Below are positions 50,770 to 58,570 of a stretch of 64,000 nucleotides of DNA, piece after piece. The DNA is taken from NCBI GenBank assembly GCA_964533735.1, contig CAZHMD010000001.1, positions 310,001-374,000 on the forward strand. The letters are read 5' to 3'. Both the position numbers and the translations under genes were made by a program. The number at the start of each line of letters is the position of its first letter. Positions within the stretch are counted from its first letter, which is position 1. The notes under the pieces are model-generated. The model searched no databases. It was not told the origin of the DNA and saw nothing but the letters and a program-made list of their open reading frames with translations. Origin of the DNA: UBA6107 sp964533735. Its GTDB lineage: Bacteria > Chloroflexota > Anaerolineae > Anaerolineales > Anaerolineaceae.

Positions 50770-50775
50770 ATTATA
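50770..50775 (-). promoter_or_regulatory. -10 element of the glmS transcript
   Basis: The minus strand reads TATAAT about 55 nt before the ribozyme cleavage site, and another TATAAT lies ~15 nt further up. This would give a leader of about 270 nt, long enough for the ribozyme. Positions 50776-50917 hold nothing else convincing, apart from a loose 8-bp inverted repeat. Confidence 0.45.
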
Positions 50776-50917
50776 CCGTAATAATTATACAGTCTTGATA
50801 ATAAGGATGACGTTGGTTTATTGGTTTACGCACTAATCTTTCTGTATCCTCGCTTGCTGCTGTCTTAATAAACCTGTAATGTTGGGGGATGTATCGTTTC
50901 TCTGGCTGACGGGTTGG

Positions 50918-50923
50918 TATAAT
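50918..50923 (+). promoter_or_regulatory. -10 element of the MFS gene
   Basis: TATAAT, 16 nt before the ATG at 50940, giving a leader of roughly ten bases with no ribosome site. Confidence 0.45.
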
Positions 50924-50939
50924 TACAACTCGATAACCC

Positions 50940-52205
50940 ATGAGCACAGTAGACTCCATCTCCATCCAGGAACATCCCGAAAAACAAACGCAAATCAATT
51001 TCCGTAACGTTCAAATTGATGCTATTGGGGTAGGTTTGGCAAGCGCCGCCTCCCCATTTCTCCCGGTATTCCTGACTCATCTGAATGCTACTTCCTTCCA
51101 GGTAGGAATGCTCACTTCCATGCCTGCGTTGACCGGCTTGCTTCTATCAATCCCACTGGGTAGGTTCTTACAGAAACAAACCAATATCGTCAAATGGTTC
51201 AGCATTGCCCGCCTCGCGGTGATTGCTTGTTTTGCATTAACCGGCTTAATCACCTTTTTTATTCCGCAAGAAATATTGGTCAATTCAATTTTGACAATTT
51301 GGGCTATTGCCACTCTTCCCCAAACTGTCGTAGCCATCACTTTTTCGGTCGTGATGAATGCAGTAGCTGGACCAAACCGCCGTTTTGAACTCATGACAAG
51401 GCGCTGGTCAACCCTGGGAATAACTACGACTATTGTTGTCTTTGCTATTGGGCAAATGTTGGATCGTGTGATCTTTCCATTCAATTATCAATTGATGTTT
51501 ATCGGTTTATCTTTGGGAGGAGTGATTAGTTTCTATTTCTCCAGCCATATTAAAATCACTCCGCAGCCAATTCCGGATATGCAAACGGGTAAATCCTTTA
51601 AAGTTCAATTCTCTGAAATGTCCAGGCTGGTATTCAAGCAAAAAGCGTTCATTTCATTTATCTCCAAGCGTTTTGTATTCTTCGCCGGCAGCGCATTTGC
51701 TGCTCCACTGGTCCCCTTATACCTCGTACGTGTGGTTGGAGCTTCAGATGGATGGATTTCGATCATTAACACTTCTCAAACTGCCATCCTTGTGATCGGA
51801 TATTTCCTGTGGACTCGATTTGGCAAGAAAAAAGGTACCAGGAAATTACTGCTGTGGACCACGCTGGGTGTATCTTTTTATCCATTTCTGATGGCTCTTA
51901 CCACGTCGACATGGCAGATCGCGATTTTCGCAGGAATTGCGGGTATTTTCCAAGCCGGCCTTAATCTAGTCTTCTTCGATGTGTTGATGCAGACCGTTCC
52001 GCCTGAATACAGTGCGCTTTTTGTAGGTATTGCTCAGAGCATGCAATTCATGGCAATGATCATCTCGCCAGTACTGGCTACATTAATTGCTGATACCTGG
52101 AGTGTTGGGGTCGGATTGTTTGTGTCCGCTGCGATCCAGTTCATCGGATTTCTACTGTTCCTGGTGAACAAGGAAAAGACAGCGGTAAGTCTGCCGGAAA
52201 TATAA
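50940..52205 (+). CDS. Major facilitator superfamily transporter
   Basis: A 421-residue membrane protein with about twelve hydrophobic helices in two halves. It belongs to the MFS ('VGMLTSMPALTGLLLSIPLG' in the first half), with many aromatic and small residues. The substrate is not clear; the closest look is to drug/sugar efflux permeases. It has a short, nearly leaderless promoter. It lies divergent from glmS and upstream of the glycine operon, and is not obviously functionally linked to either. Confidence 0.85.
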   Translation: MSTVDSISIQEHPEKQTQINFRNVQIDAIGVGLASAASPFLPVFLTHLNATSFQVGMLTSMPALTGLLLSIPLGRFLQKQTNIVKWFSIARLAVIACFALTGLITFFIPQEILVNSILTIWAIATLPQTVVAITFSVVMNAVAGPNRRFELMTRRWSTLGITTTIVVFAIGQMLDRVIFPFNYQLMFIGLSLGGVISFYFSSHIKITPQPIPDMQTGKSFKVQFSEMSRLVFKQKAFISFISKRFVFFAGSAFAAPLVPLYLVRVVGASDGWISIINTSQTAILVIGYFLWTRFGKKKGTRKLLLWTTLGVSFYPFLMALTTSTWQIAIFAGIAGIFQAGLNLVFFDVLMQTVPPEYSALFVGIAQSMQFMAMIISPVLATLIADTWSVGVGLFVSAAIQFIGFLLFLVNKEKTAVSLPEI

Positions 52206-52222
52206 TGGACCGGGTCAATTGC

Positions 52223-52251
52223 TTGACATTTCTTATTGCTCTTCGTAGAAT
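52223..52251 (+). promoter_or_regulatory. Consensus promoter of the glycine-cleavage operon
   Basis: TTGACA (52223-52228), exactly 17-bp spacer, TAGAAT (52246-52251). Best sigma-70-type promoter in the window; the transcript would begin near 52258, just ahead of the riboswitch. Confidence 0.85.
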
Positions 52252-52275
52252 GGTATGACAATTGAATAATCAAAA

Positions 52276-52428
52276 CGAGGAAGAGACCGATTGGCACCGA
52301 AGGGGCAAATCCGGTAATGATTCCGGCATGAATCTCTCAGGTAAAAGGACCGCGTTTTTGAAAACTCTGGAAAGAGTAAGTCCACCGTTGGGGCATGCAG
52401 AAATGCGAAACCCACAGGTAAATTACAG
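52276..52428 (+). ncRNA. Tandem glycine riboswitch
   Basis: Two glycine aptamers in series. The first has GGAAGAGACC, CACCGAAGGGGCAA and CTCTCAGGTAAAAGGAC; the second has CTCTGGAAAGAG, CACCGTTGGGGCA and AAACCCACAGGTAAA, all hallmarks of the family. A short linker separates them. It lies between a consensus promoter and the gcvH gene, followed at once by a 10-bp hairpin. The known role is to turn on glycine-cleavage genes when glycine is plentiful. Confidence 0.95.
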
Positions 52429-52429
52429 G

Positions 52430-52460
52430 GCGCGTTAATTCTATTAACGCGCTTAATTTA
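52430..52460 (+). terminator. Expression-platform hairpin of the glycine riboswitch
   Basis: Perfect 10-bp stem, 52430-52439 with 52443-52452, 3-nt loop, followed by TTAATTTATT. The T run is weak, so it could end transcription when glycine is absent or act otherwise. It starts at the 3' end of aptamer 2, suitable for exclusive pairing. Confidence 0.7.
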
Positions 52461-52481
52461 TTCTCAACCCTTGGAGGAAAC

Positions 52482-52874
52482 ATGAATACACCTGGTAACC
52501 TGAAATATACGAAAACTGATGAATGGGTACTTATTGATGGCAAGACTGCGACGATTGGAGTAACTGACTACGCCCAGGACCAACTCTCTGATGTTGTATT
52601 CGTGGAGATTACAGTGAGTGTAGGCGACAATCTCAAGAAACAATCTCACATCGCAACCATTGAATCCGTAAAAGCCGCCGCTGACGTAAACATTCCGCTA
52701 TCCGGTAAGGTTCTCGAAATCAACGAGGAACTTGCCAATACCCCTGAAGCTGTAAACACTGACCCGTTCGGAAAAGCTTGGATGGTTAAGGTGGAGTTAT
52801 CAGATCTTGCGGAAGCAGCCCAATTAATGGATGCAAAAACCTATGAGGACTTTTGTTCAACCCGGAGTCACTAA
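52482..52874 (+). CDS. gcvH: Glycine cleavage system H protein
   Basis: Lipoyl carrier of the glycine cleavage system, which moves the aminomethyl group from P- to T-protein. 130 residues. Lipoyl Lys64 lies in 'IESVKAAADVNIPLSG'. 'GITDYAQDQLSDVVFVE'-type opening is present. GGAGG precedes the ATG. It overlaps gcvPA by one base (TAATG). Expression is set by the riboswitch just upstream. Confidence 0.96.
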   Translation: MNTPGNLKYTKTDEWVLIDGKTATIGVTDYAQDQLSDVVFVEITVSVGDNLKKQSHIATIESVKAAADVNIPLSGKVLEINEELANTPEAVNTDPFGKAWMVKVELSDLAEAAQLMDAKTYEDFCSTRSH

Positions 52875-54226
52875 TGTTCATTCCCCACACAAAAACAGAA
52901 ACAACGCAGATGCTAAAAAGCATCGGCGTAAAATCCATTGAGGATTTATTTTCTGTTGTACCTGAAAAGTTTCGTTTCCCAAAGCTAAACTTGCCTGAGG
53001 GAATTACTGAGATGGAAGCGATGGCGGAACTGAAGGAATATGCTGCCGTCAATGAAACGGTTGAAGACCTGGTCTGTTTCCTGGGTGCCGGCGCATATCA
53101 TCATTACATCCCGGCCGCCTTGGACACGATTTTGATGCGCAGTGAATTCTACACTGCCTACACTCCCTATCAGCCGGAAATATCCCAGGGCACACTTCAA
53201 GCGGTCTTTGAGTTTCAGACACTAATCGCCAACCTCACAGGAATGGATGTTGCCAATGCATCACATTATGATGGTGCAACAGCCACCGCTGAAGCAGGCG
53301 TGATGGCTTATCACAATTTCCGTGGTAAGCGCCCTAAGATTGTGCTTTCTGGATCAGTGAATCCGCAGTATCGCGAGGTGCTCTGTGCATACTTATGTGG
53401 ATTTGAAAACATCGAAATCGAAACCATTGGTATTGAAGATCCTCTTAAATCCTCCCCGGATGATTTGATTAAAGAAACAGATGATCTCACTTCCCTGGTT
53501 GTTGTGCAGTATCCCGATTTCTTCGGCCGCATTTTTGACCTGACTAAACTTGCGCAAGCTGTTCACGAAAAAGGCGCACTGCTCGCGGTGGTAACCAACC
53601 CAACAGCCCTGGGGTTGTTAAAGACCCCCGGTGAATTTGGTGCTGACGTGGTTGTTGGCGAAGGACAACCGCTGGGAATACCCCTTTCATTTGGTGGGCC
53701 CTATCTTGGTTTCTTTGCCACCAAAAAAGAATATGTCAGGAAAATCGCTGGGCGTCTTGTTGGAGAAACAGCTGACGCCAAAGGCAATCGGGGCTATGTA
53801 TTGACGCTAACTGCGCGTGAGCAGCATATCCGCCGCGATAAAGCCACTTCAAATATCTGCACCAACCAGGGTTTGATGGCACTTGCTGCTACAGTCTACC
53901 TCAGCCTTCTCGGCAAGCACGGGTTAACCCAGGTGGCAAACCTTTGTTACCAAAAAGCCCATTATGCTGCCGATCAAATTTCAAAGATTCCCGGTTTCAA
54001 AGTTGATACTGCCCAACCTTTCTTCCATGAATTTGTCGTTGAGTGTCCGCAAACCGCTGGGAAGATCAATGAATTGTTACTGGAAAGCCAGATCCTGGGC
54101 GGGTATGAATTGATCAAGAATTATCCATCACTACCGAATCATCTGGTATTTGCAGTCACCGAGTTGAATAGTGTGGAAGAAATCGATTATCTTGTGAGCA
54201 CTTTGGCGGAGGTTTCCAATGACTGA
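52874..54226 (+). CDS. gcvPA: Glycine dehydrogenase (decarboxylating), subunit 1
   Basis: N-terminal half of the split P-protein, which decarboxylates glycine together with subunit 2. 450 residues. 'CFLGAGAYHHYIPAALD', 'YTPYQPEISQGTLQA', 'FEFQTLIANLTGMDVANAS' and 'GEGQPLGIPLSFGGPYLG' are subunit-1 signatures. No PLP lysine is expected here. The start is the ATG overlapping the gcvH stop; ATG 52853 lies inside gcvH. Ends overlapping gcvPB by eight bases. Confidence 0.96.
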   Translation: MFIPHTKTETTQMLKSIGVKSIEDLFSVVPEKFRFPKLNLPEGITEMEAMAELKEYAAVNETVEDLVCFLGAGAYHHYIPAALDTILMRSEFYTAYTPYQPEISQGTLQAVFEFQTLIANLTGMDVANASHYDGATATAEAGVMAYHNFRGKRPKIVLSGSVNPQYREVLCAYLCGFENIEIETIGIEDPLKSSPDDLIKETDDLTSLVVVQYPDFFGRIFDLTKLAQAVHEKGALLAVVTNPTALGLLKTPGEFGADVVVGEGQPLGIPLSFGGPYLGFFATKKEYVRKIAGRLVGETADAKGNRGYVLTLTAREQHIRRDKATSNICTNQGLMALAATVYLSLLGKHGLTQVANLCYQKAHYAADQISKIPGFKVDTAQPFFHEFVVECPQTAGKINELLLESQILGGYELIKNYPSLPNHLVFAVTELNSVEEIDYLVSTLAEVSND

Positions 54227-55682
54227 ACCTACGATTTATGAACTTTCCGCAAAAGGCAGGACGGGCGTCAATTTCCCGAAATCGGATGTTCCACAAACGG
54301 AATTTCCTAAAGCGTTTTTACGCAAGGATTTACCACTTCCCGAACTTTCCGAGTTGGATGTTGTGCGGCACTTTACTCACTTATCTTCTCTCAATTACTG
54401 CATCGATGGGGGTTTCTATCCGCTGGGTTCGTGCACAATGAAATACAATCCCAAGATCAACGAAGCCACAGCGCGGATCCCTGGTTTTGCGCTCACCCAT
54501 CCACACCAGCCTGAAAATACTATCCAGGGCAATCTGGCTTTGATGTTTGACCTGCAGGAAACGCTTAAAGAGATAAGCGGTTTTTCTGCTGTCTCACTTG
54601 AACCCGCTGCCGGGGCTCAGGGTGAGTTCGTTGGAGTAAGCATCATCAGGGCATATCACCGTTCGCGCGGAGATGCGAAACGAACGAAAATGCTCATCCC
54701 GGATTCTGCGCATGGCACCAACCCCGCCACTTCTGCCATGAGTGGTTTCGAGGTTTTACCTGTTCCATCGGATTCCCGCGGGAATGTGGATCTTGAAGCG
54801 CTACGTGCGGTCAGCGATGACACGATCGCAGGGTTAATGCTGACAAATCCCAATACTCTCGGTTTGTTCGATGAAAACGTTCTTGAAGTGGTGAAGATCG
54901 TACACGCAGCTGGTGGTTTGGTATACGGGGATGGTGCAAACCTCAACGCTTTACTGGGAATCACCCGTCCGGGTGACCTCGGATTTGACATCATGCACTT
55001 TAATTTGCATAAAACCTTCTCTACTCCCCACGGCGGCGGCGGACCTGGTTCCGGGCCTGTGGGCGTTACCCCGGAACTTGCTGAATTTCTCCCCGCTCCG
55101 ATCGTGGCAATGGTGGAGGAAGGGACAGACGATCTGGCACCGCTCTACAGTCTTGTTACGCCGAAACACACCATTGGCCGCGTAAAATCCTTTTACGGCC
55201 AGTTCGGGATGATGGTGCGCGCATTTACATACATCCGTATGTATGGACCGGACGGTTTGCGGAATATTTCTGAATACGCCGTTCTCAACGCCAACTACCT
55301 GCTCTCGAAGATTCGGCATGCATACCACCTGCCGTTTGACAGGACCTGCATGCACGAATTTGTGGTGGAAGGGATGTGGCCGGATGTACCGGATATTCAC
55401 GCTCTGGATATCGCCAAGAGGTTGATGGATTACAAATTCCATCCACCCACCAATTACTTCCCCTTGATCGTCCACGAAGCCTTGATGATCGAGCCGACTG
55501 AGACAGAAAGTATTCAAACTCTGGATGCCTTTGCCGATGCGCTGTTAAAGATCGCAGAAGAAGCGCGAACAAATCCGGAACTCCTCAAGGAAGCGCCGCA
55601 CATTACTCCAATCGGACGGTTGGATGAATTACGGGCTGCCAAAGAGTTGGTATTGTGTTGTTGGTTGCCTGATAAAGAATAG
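54219..55682 (+). CDS. gcvPB: Glycine dehydrogenase (decarboxylating), subunit 2
   Basis: C-terminal half of the split P-protein; binds PLP. 487 residues. PLP Lys265 sits in 'HFNLHKTFSTPHGGGGPGSG'. 'YPLGSCTMKYNPKINE', 'GAQGEFVG' and 'DSAHGTNPATSAM' are all present. The bipartite form is typical of Firmicutes, Thermotogae, Chloroflexi and archaea. The operon ends here at a terminator; gcvT and lpd are not in the window, so the T and L proteins must be encoded elsewhere. Confidence 0.97.
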   Translation: MTEPTIYELSAKGRTGVNFPKSDVPQTEFPKAFLRKDLPLPELSELDVVRHFTHLSSLNYCIDGGFYPLGSCTMKYNPKINEATARIPGFALTHPHQPENTIQGNLALMFDLQETLKEISGFSAVSLEPAAGAQGEFVGVSIIRAYHRSRGDAKRTKMLIPDSAHGTNPATSAMSGFEVLPVPSDSRGNVDLEALRAVSDDTIAGLMLTNPNTLGLFDENVLEVVKIVHAAGGLVYGDGANLNALLGITRPGDLGFDIMHFNLHKTFSTPHGGGGPGSGPVGVTPELAEFLPAPIVAMVEEGTDDLAPLYSLVTPKHTIGRVKSFYGQFGMMVRAFTYIRMYGPDGLRNISEYAVLNANYLLSKIRHAYHLPFDRTCMHEFVVEGMWPDVPDIHALDIAKRLMDYKFHPPTNYFPLIVHEALMIEPTETESIQTLDAFADALLKIAEEARTNPELLKEAPHITPIGRLDELRAAKELVLCCWLPDKE

Positions 55683-55692
55683 ATCCTGAAAA

Positions 55693-55723
55693 AACAAAAC
55701 TCCCGAAATTCGGGAGTTTTGTT
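55693..55723. terminator. Bidirectional terminator between gcvPB and alaS
   Basis: About 13 bp of stem (up to 15 if the loop is closed), 55693-55707 with 55709-55723, in the 43-nt gap between convergent stops. Confidence 0.85.
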
Positions 55724-55725
55724 AT

Positions 55726-58461
55726 CTATTTTAGTTTTGCTTCAATCAAACCCAGCATCACACCTAATGCATCCTCCAGTTTTGCAGGGTTTTTACCGCC
55801 AGCCTGTGCCAGGTTTGGTCTTCCACCGCCGCTTCCTTCCATGGTGACCGCAGCCGTTCGAACCAATTCGCCGGCATTAATGCCGTACTTCTGGATCAAG
55901 TCCTCTGTAACCGCACAGATTATGGCTGGTTTTGCGTTACTTACTGTTCCAACAGCGATTATTCCACTGGCATGTTTTTCACGGAAAGTATCTGTCATCT
56001 GCCTCAGGCTATCCAATGATGCTTCTGTAACAGATGTCACCAATACTGGGGTTCCATTGATCATTTTTATGGTATTCAGTTTCCCTATAAACTCAGCGTG
56101 AGATTGCTTCTCTTGAAGAGAAATCACCTGTCCCTTTAAGTCGGACTCAGCATCCAGGACCAGTGTGATCTTGCTTATTAATTCATCCTGACCAACATTT
56201 AATAGTCGGGAAGCTTTTCTCAAAATGATGTTCCGTTCTCGAATAACGTCGTAAGCCGCTTTTCCTGTAACTGCTTCAATGCGCCTGACGCCAGCTGCGG
56301 CGCTCCCTTCACTGATGATTAGGAAGGTGCCAATTGCTCCAGTGTTATCCACATGCGTGCCGCCGCATAACTCATATGAAATTGGCTTTTCAGCAACAAT
56401 AGTTACGGTGCGCACTTCTTCGCCATATTTCTCGCCAAAAAGGGCTGTTGCTCCATCAGCGATGGCTTCATCGAGCCTCTTGGTCTTAATTGCCAGGGGA
56501 TGGTCTTCCAGGATCGCCTTGTTCACTCCTGCTTCGATTTGCAGCAACGCATCCGGTGTGATCGCTTCGTGGTGAGTAAAATCAAACCTCAACCGGTCGG
56601 GTGCAACCAGTGAGCCTGCCTGTCGGGCGTGTTCTCCGATAATCTTATGCAGCTCGGCATGTAACAAGTGAGTTGCAGTATGATTTCGCATAATATCCAT
56701 GCGCCGGTCACGATCCACCACCACCCTCACGGCGTCACCAACCCGCGGCGTTCCACGGGTAACAACCCCCGAGTGAATAATTACTCCTGCAGCCGGGCGT
56801 TTTGCTTCCGAAATCTCAACTTCCCAGGAGCCATCTTTTGCCTGGATCCAGCCAGTATCCGCTACTTGTCCGCCTGATTCAATGTAAAAACCGGTTCTAG
56901 GAACAAGGATTTCAACAGATGAGTCCATCTCAGCAGAAGCAACAGCCATCCCGTCGGAAAAAAGCGCAAGAATTTCGCTGTCAATCGACAGCCATTCGTA
57001 GGGGTTGTATTCAACCCCAGTATTTGATAATTTTTTCCCTTCTGTTAGTTTCCGAAAAGCATTTTTATAGAGCTCAATGCCTTCTCCACCCTTCGTGCCA
57101 AACCCTTTGCCGGCACCAGATTGAACCCGGTGTTCGTCCATTGCATTTTTAAAACCCTGTTCATCCACATCCAGGTTGTCTTCGCGAGCAATATCCCGTG
57201 TTAACTCCAGCGGTAAACCATGCGTTGCATAAAGTTCGAAAGCCCTTTTCCCATCCAGAGTTTTCTCGCCTGATTTTTTCATCTGGCCAAGAATTTCGTC
57301 CAGGTAACCAACCCCTGATTCAACCGTGCGTGCGAATCGATTCTCTTCTCGGGTCAGATTTTCTAAAATGGTAAGTTTGTTTTTCAATAGCTCAGGGAAT
57401 GCTTCGCCATAAACCCCGATCATTACTTCCGCAACTTTTGCCAGGAAGGGTTCAGTGAGACCGATCTTTGTTCCAAAACGCGCTGCCCTCCGGATGATCA
57501 TGCGGCAAATGTAATTCCTGCCGATATTGCCTGGCACCACACCATCCGAGATAAGAAACGCGGCCGCTCTTGTATGATCGGCTATTACGCGGTATGGCGT
57601 GAAGTTGGCTTCCATTTGATCCGCAGAGTGGCCGGCAATTTCCTGTACTTTTTCGATTAATGGGAACAGTTGATCGGTGCGGTAATTTGAATCAACATTC
57701 TGTAAAATTGAGACGATGCGATCAAATCCCATTCCAGTATCCACGTGTTTATGCGGCAAGGGGTCAAATTGCGTTTTATTGATGCGGTTATATTGGATGA
57801 AGACGAGATTCCATATCTCCAGGAAACGCGCGCAATCGCCATTTACTTCACAGACATGACCCGGGACATCTTTCTTATCGCAATTTTTGAGCCCGCGGTC
57901 AATATTGATTTCGCTGCATGGCCCGCAGGGACCCGTATCTGCCATTTCCCAGAAGTTGTCCTTTCTTCCAAAGAACAAAATGTGAGATGGATCCACTCCC
58001 GGTTGTTTTGCCCATTCTTCAGAGGCTTCTGTATCTGTCGGTAGATCACCAATATCGTCTTTAAAGCATGTGAAATAAAGCAGATCAGGATTTATTCCCC
58101 ATTCCTTGGTCAGTAACTCCCATGCCCACGCAATCGCTTCTTTCTTGTAATAATCACCAAAAGACCAATTCCCCAGCATTTCGAAAAAAGTGTGATGAGA
58201 ATTATCGCGGCCTACTTCGTCAAGATCATTATGCTTACCGGCTACGCGCATACATTTTTGAGAATTCACCGCCCGTTTGTATGGACGATCATCAATCCCC
58301 AGGAAAACATCTTTAAATTGAACCATGCCGGCATTTGTGAACAAAAGTGTTTGGTCGCCGCCAGGAACCAATGATGATGAGGGCACAAAAGTGTGTCCTC
58401 TTTGTTTGAAGAAGTCGATAAATGATTGCCTGATTTCTGCGCCGGACATTTTCTTATGCAT
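55726..58461 (-). CDS. alaS: Alanyl-tRNA synthetase
   Basis: Charges tRNA-Ala. The 911-residue protein has the class II catalytic core ('FTNAGMVQFKDVFLG', 'NSQKCMRVAGKHNDLDEVG', 'HHTFFEMLGNWSFGDYYK'), the editing domain with zinc ligands 'HTATHLLHAELH' and 'CGGTHVDNTGAIG', and the C-Ala domain ending in 'GSGGGRPNLAQAGG'. The start may be ATG 58461 (AGGTGA nearby) or 58449. It has its own promoter, located in the gap after the protease operon's terminator. Confidence 0.97.
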   Translation of the reverse strand: MHKKMSGAEIRQSFIDFFKQRGHTFVPSSSLVPGGDQTLLFTNAGMVQFKDVFLGIDDRPYKRAVNSQKCMRVAGKHNDLDEVGRDNSHHTFFEMLGNWSFGDYYKKEAIAWAWELLTKEWGINPDLLYFTCFKDDIGDLPTDTEASEEWAKQPGVDPSHILFFGRKDNFWEMADTGPCGPCSEINIDRGLKNCDKKDVPGHVCEVNGDCARFLEIWNLVFIQYNRINKTQFDPLPHKHVDTGMGFDRIVSILQNVDSNYRTDQLFPLIEKVQEIAGHSADQMEANFTPYRVIADHTRAAAFLISDGVVPGNIGRNYICRMIIRRAARFGTKIGLTEPFLAKVAEVMIGVYGEAFPELLKNKLTILENLTREENRFARTVESGVGYLDEILGQMKKSGEKTLDGKRAFELYATHGLPLELTRDIAREDNLDVDEQGFKNAMDEHRVQSGAGKGFGTKGGEGIELYKNAFRKLTEGKKLSNTGVEYNPYEWLSIDSEILALFSDGMAVASAEMDSSVEILVPRTGFYIESGGQVADTGWIQAKDGSWEVEISEAKRPAAGVIIHSGVVTRGTPRVGDAVRVVVDRDRRMDIMRNHTATHLLHAELHKIIGEHARQAGSLVAPDRLRFDFTHHEAITPDALLQIEAGVNKAILEDHPLAIKTKRLDEAIADGATALFGEKYGEEVRTVTIVAEKPISYELCGGTHVDNTGAIGTFLIISEGSAAAGVRRIEAVTGKAAYDVIRERNIILRKASRLLNVGQDELISKITLVLDAESDLKGQVISLQEKQSHAEFIGKLNTIKMINGTPVLVTSVTEASLDSLRQMTDTFREKHASGIIAVGTVSNAKPAIICAVTEDLIQKYGINAGELVRTAAVTMEGSGGGRPNLAQAGGKNPAKLEDALGVMLGLIEAKLK

Positions 58462-58491
58462 GCTTCACCTGTTTTTTTGAATTGATTGATT

Positions 58492-58497
58492 ATTATA
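58492..58497 (-). promoter_or_regulatory. -10 element of alaS
   Basis: The minus strand reads TATAAT about 31 nt before the alaS ATG, directly downstream of the protease operon terminator. A -35 like TTATTT is poor. Confidence 0.45.
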
Positions 58498-58513
58498 TTC
58501 CAGAATTTCGCTT

Positions 58514-58552
58514 AAAATAAAAACCGCGAAGAGGTGAATCACCTCTTCGCGG
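58514..58552 (-). terminator. Terminator of the TPR-protease operon
   Basis: A 14-bp GC-rich hairpin (58524-58537 with 58539-58552) followed on the minus strand by TTTTTATTTT. Strong intrinsic terminator after the stop at 58571. Confidence 0.88.
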
Positions 58553-58570
58553 CTAATTGGATGGATTAAG

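Noticed and set aside
50776..50917. Possible small gene or structured RNA between glmS and MFS promoters
   Set aside because: Only a loose 8-bp inverted repeat and low-quality short frames are seen; no tRNA-like cloverleaf or conserved motif.
54951..55517. 188-codon frame antisense to gcvPB
   Set aside because: Lies fully within a strongly conserved gene, no homology-like motif, and no ribosome site; a shadow frame.
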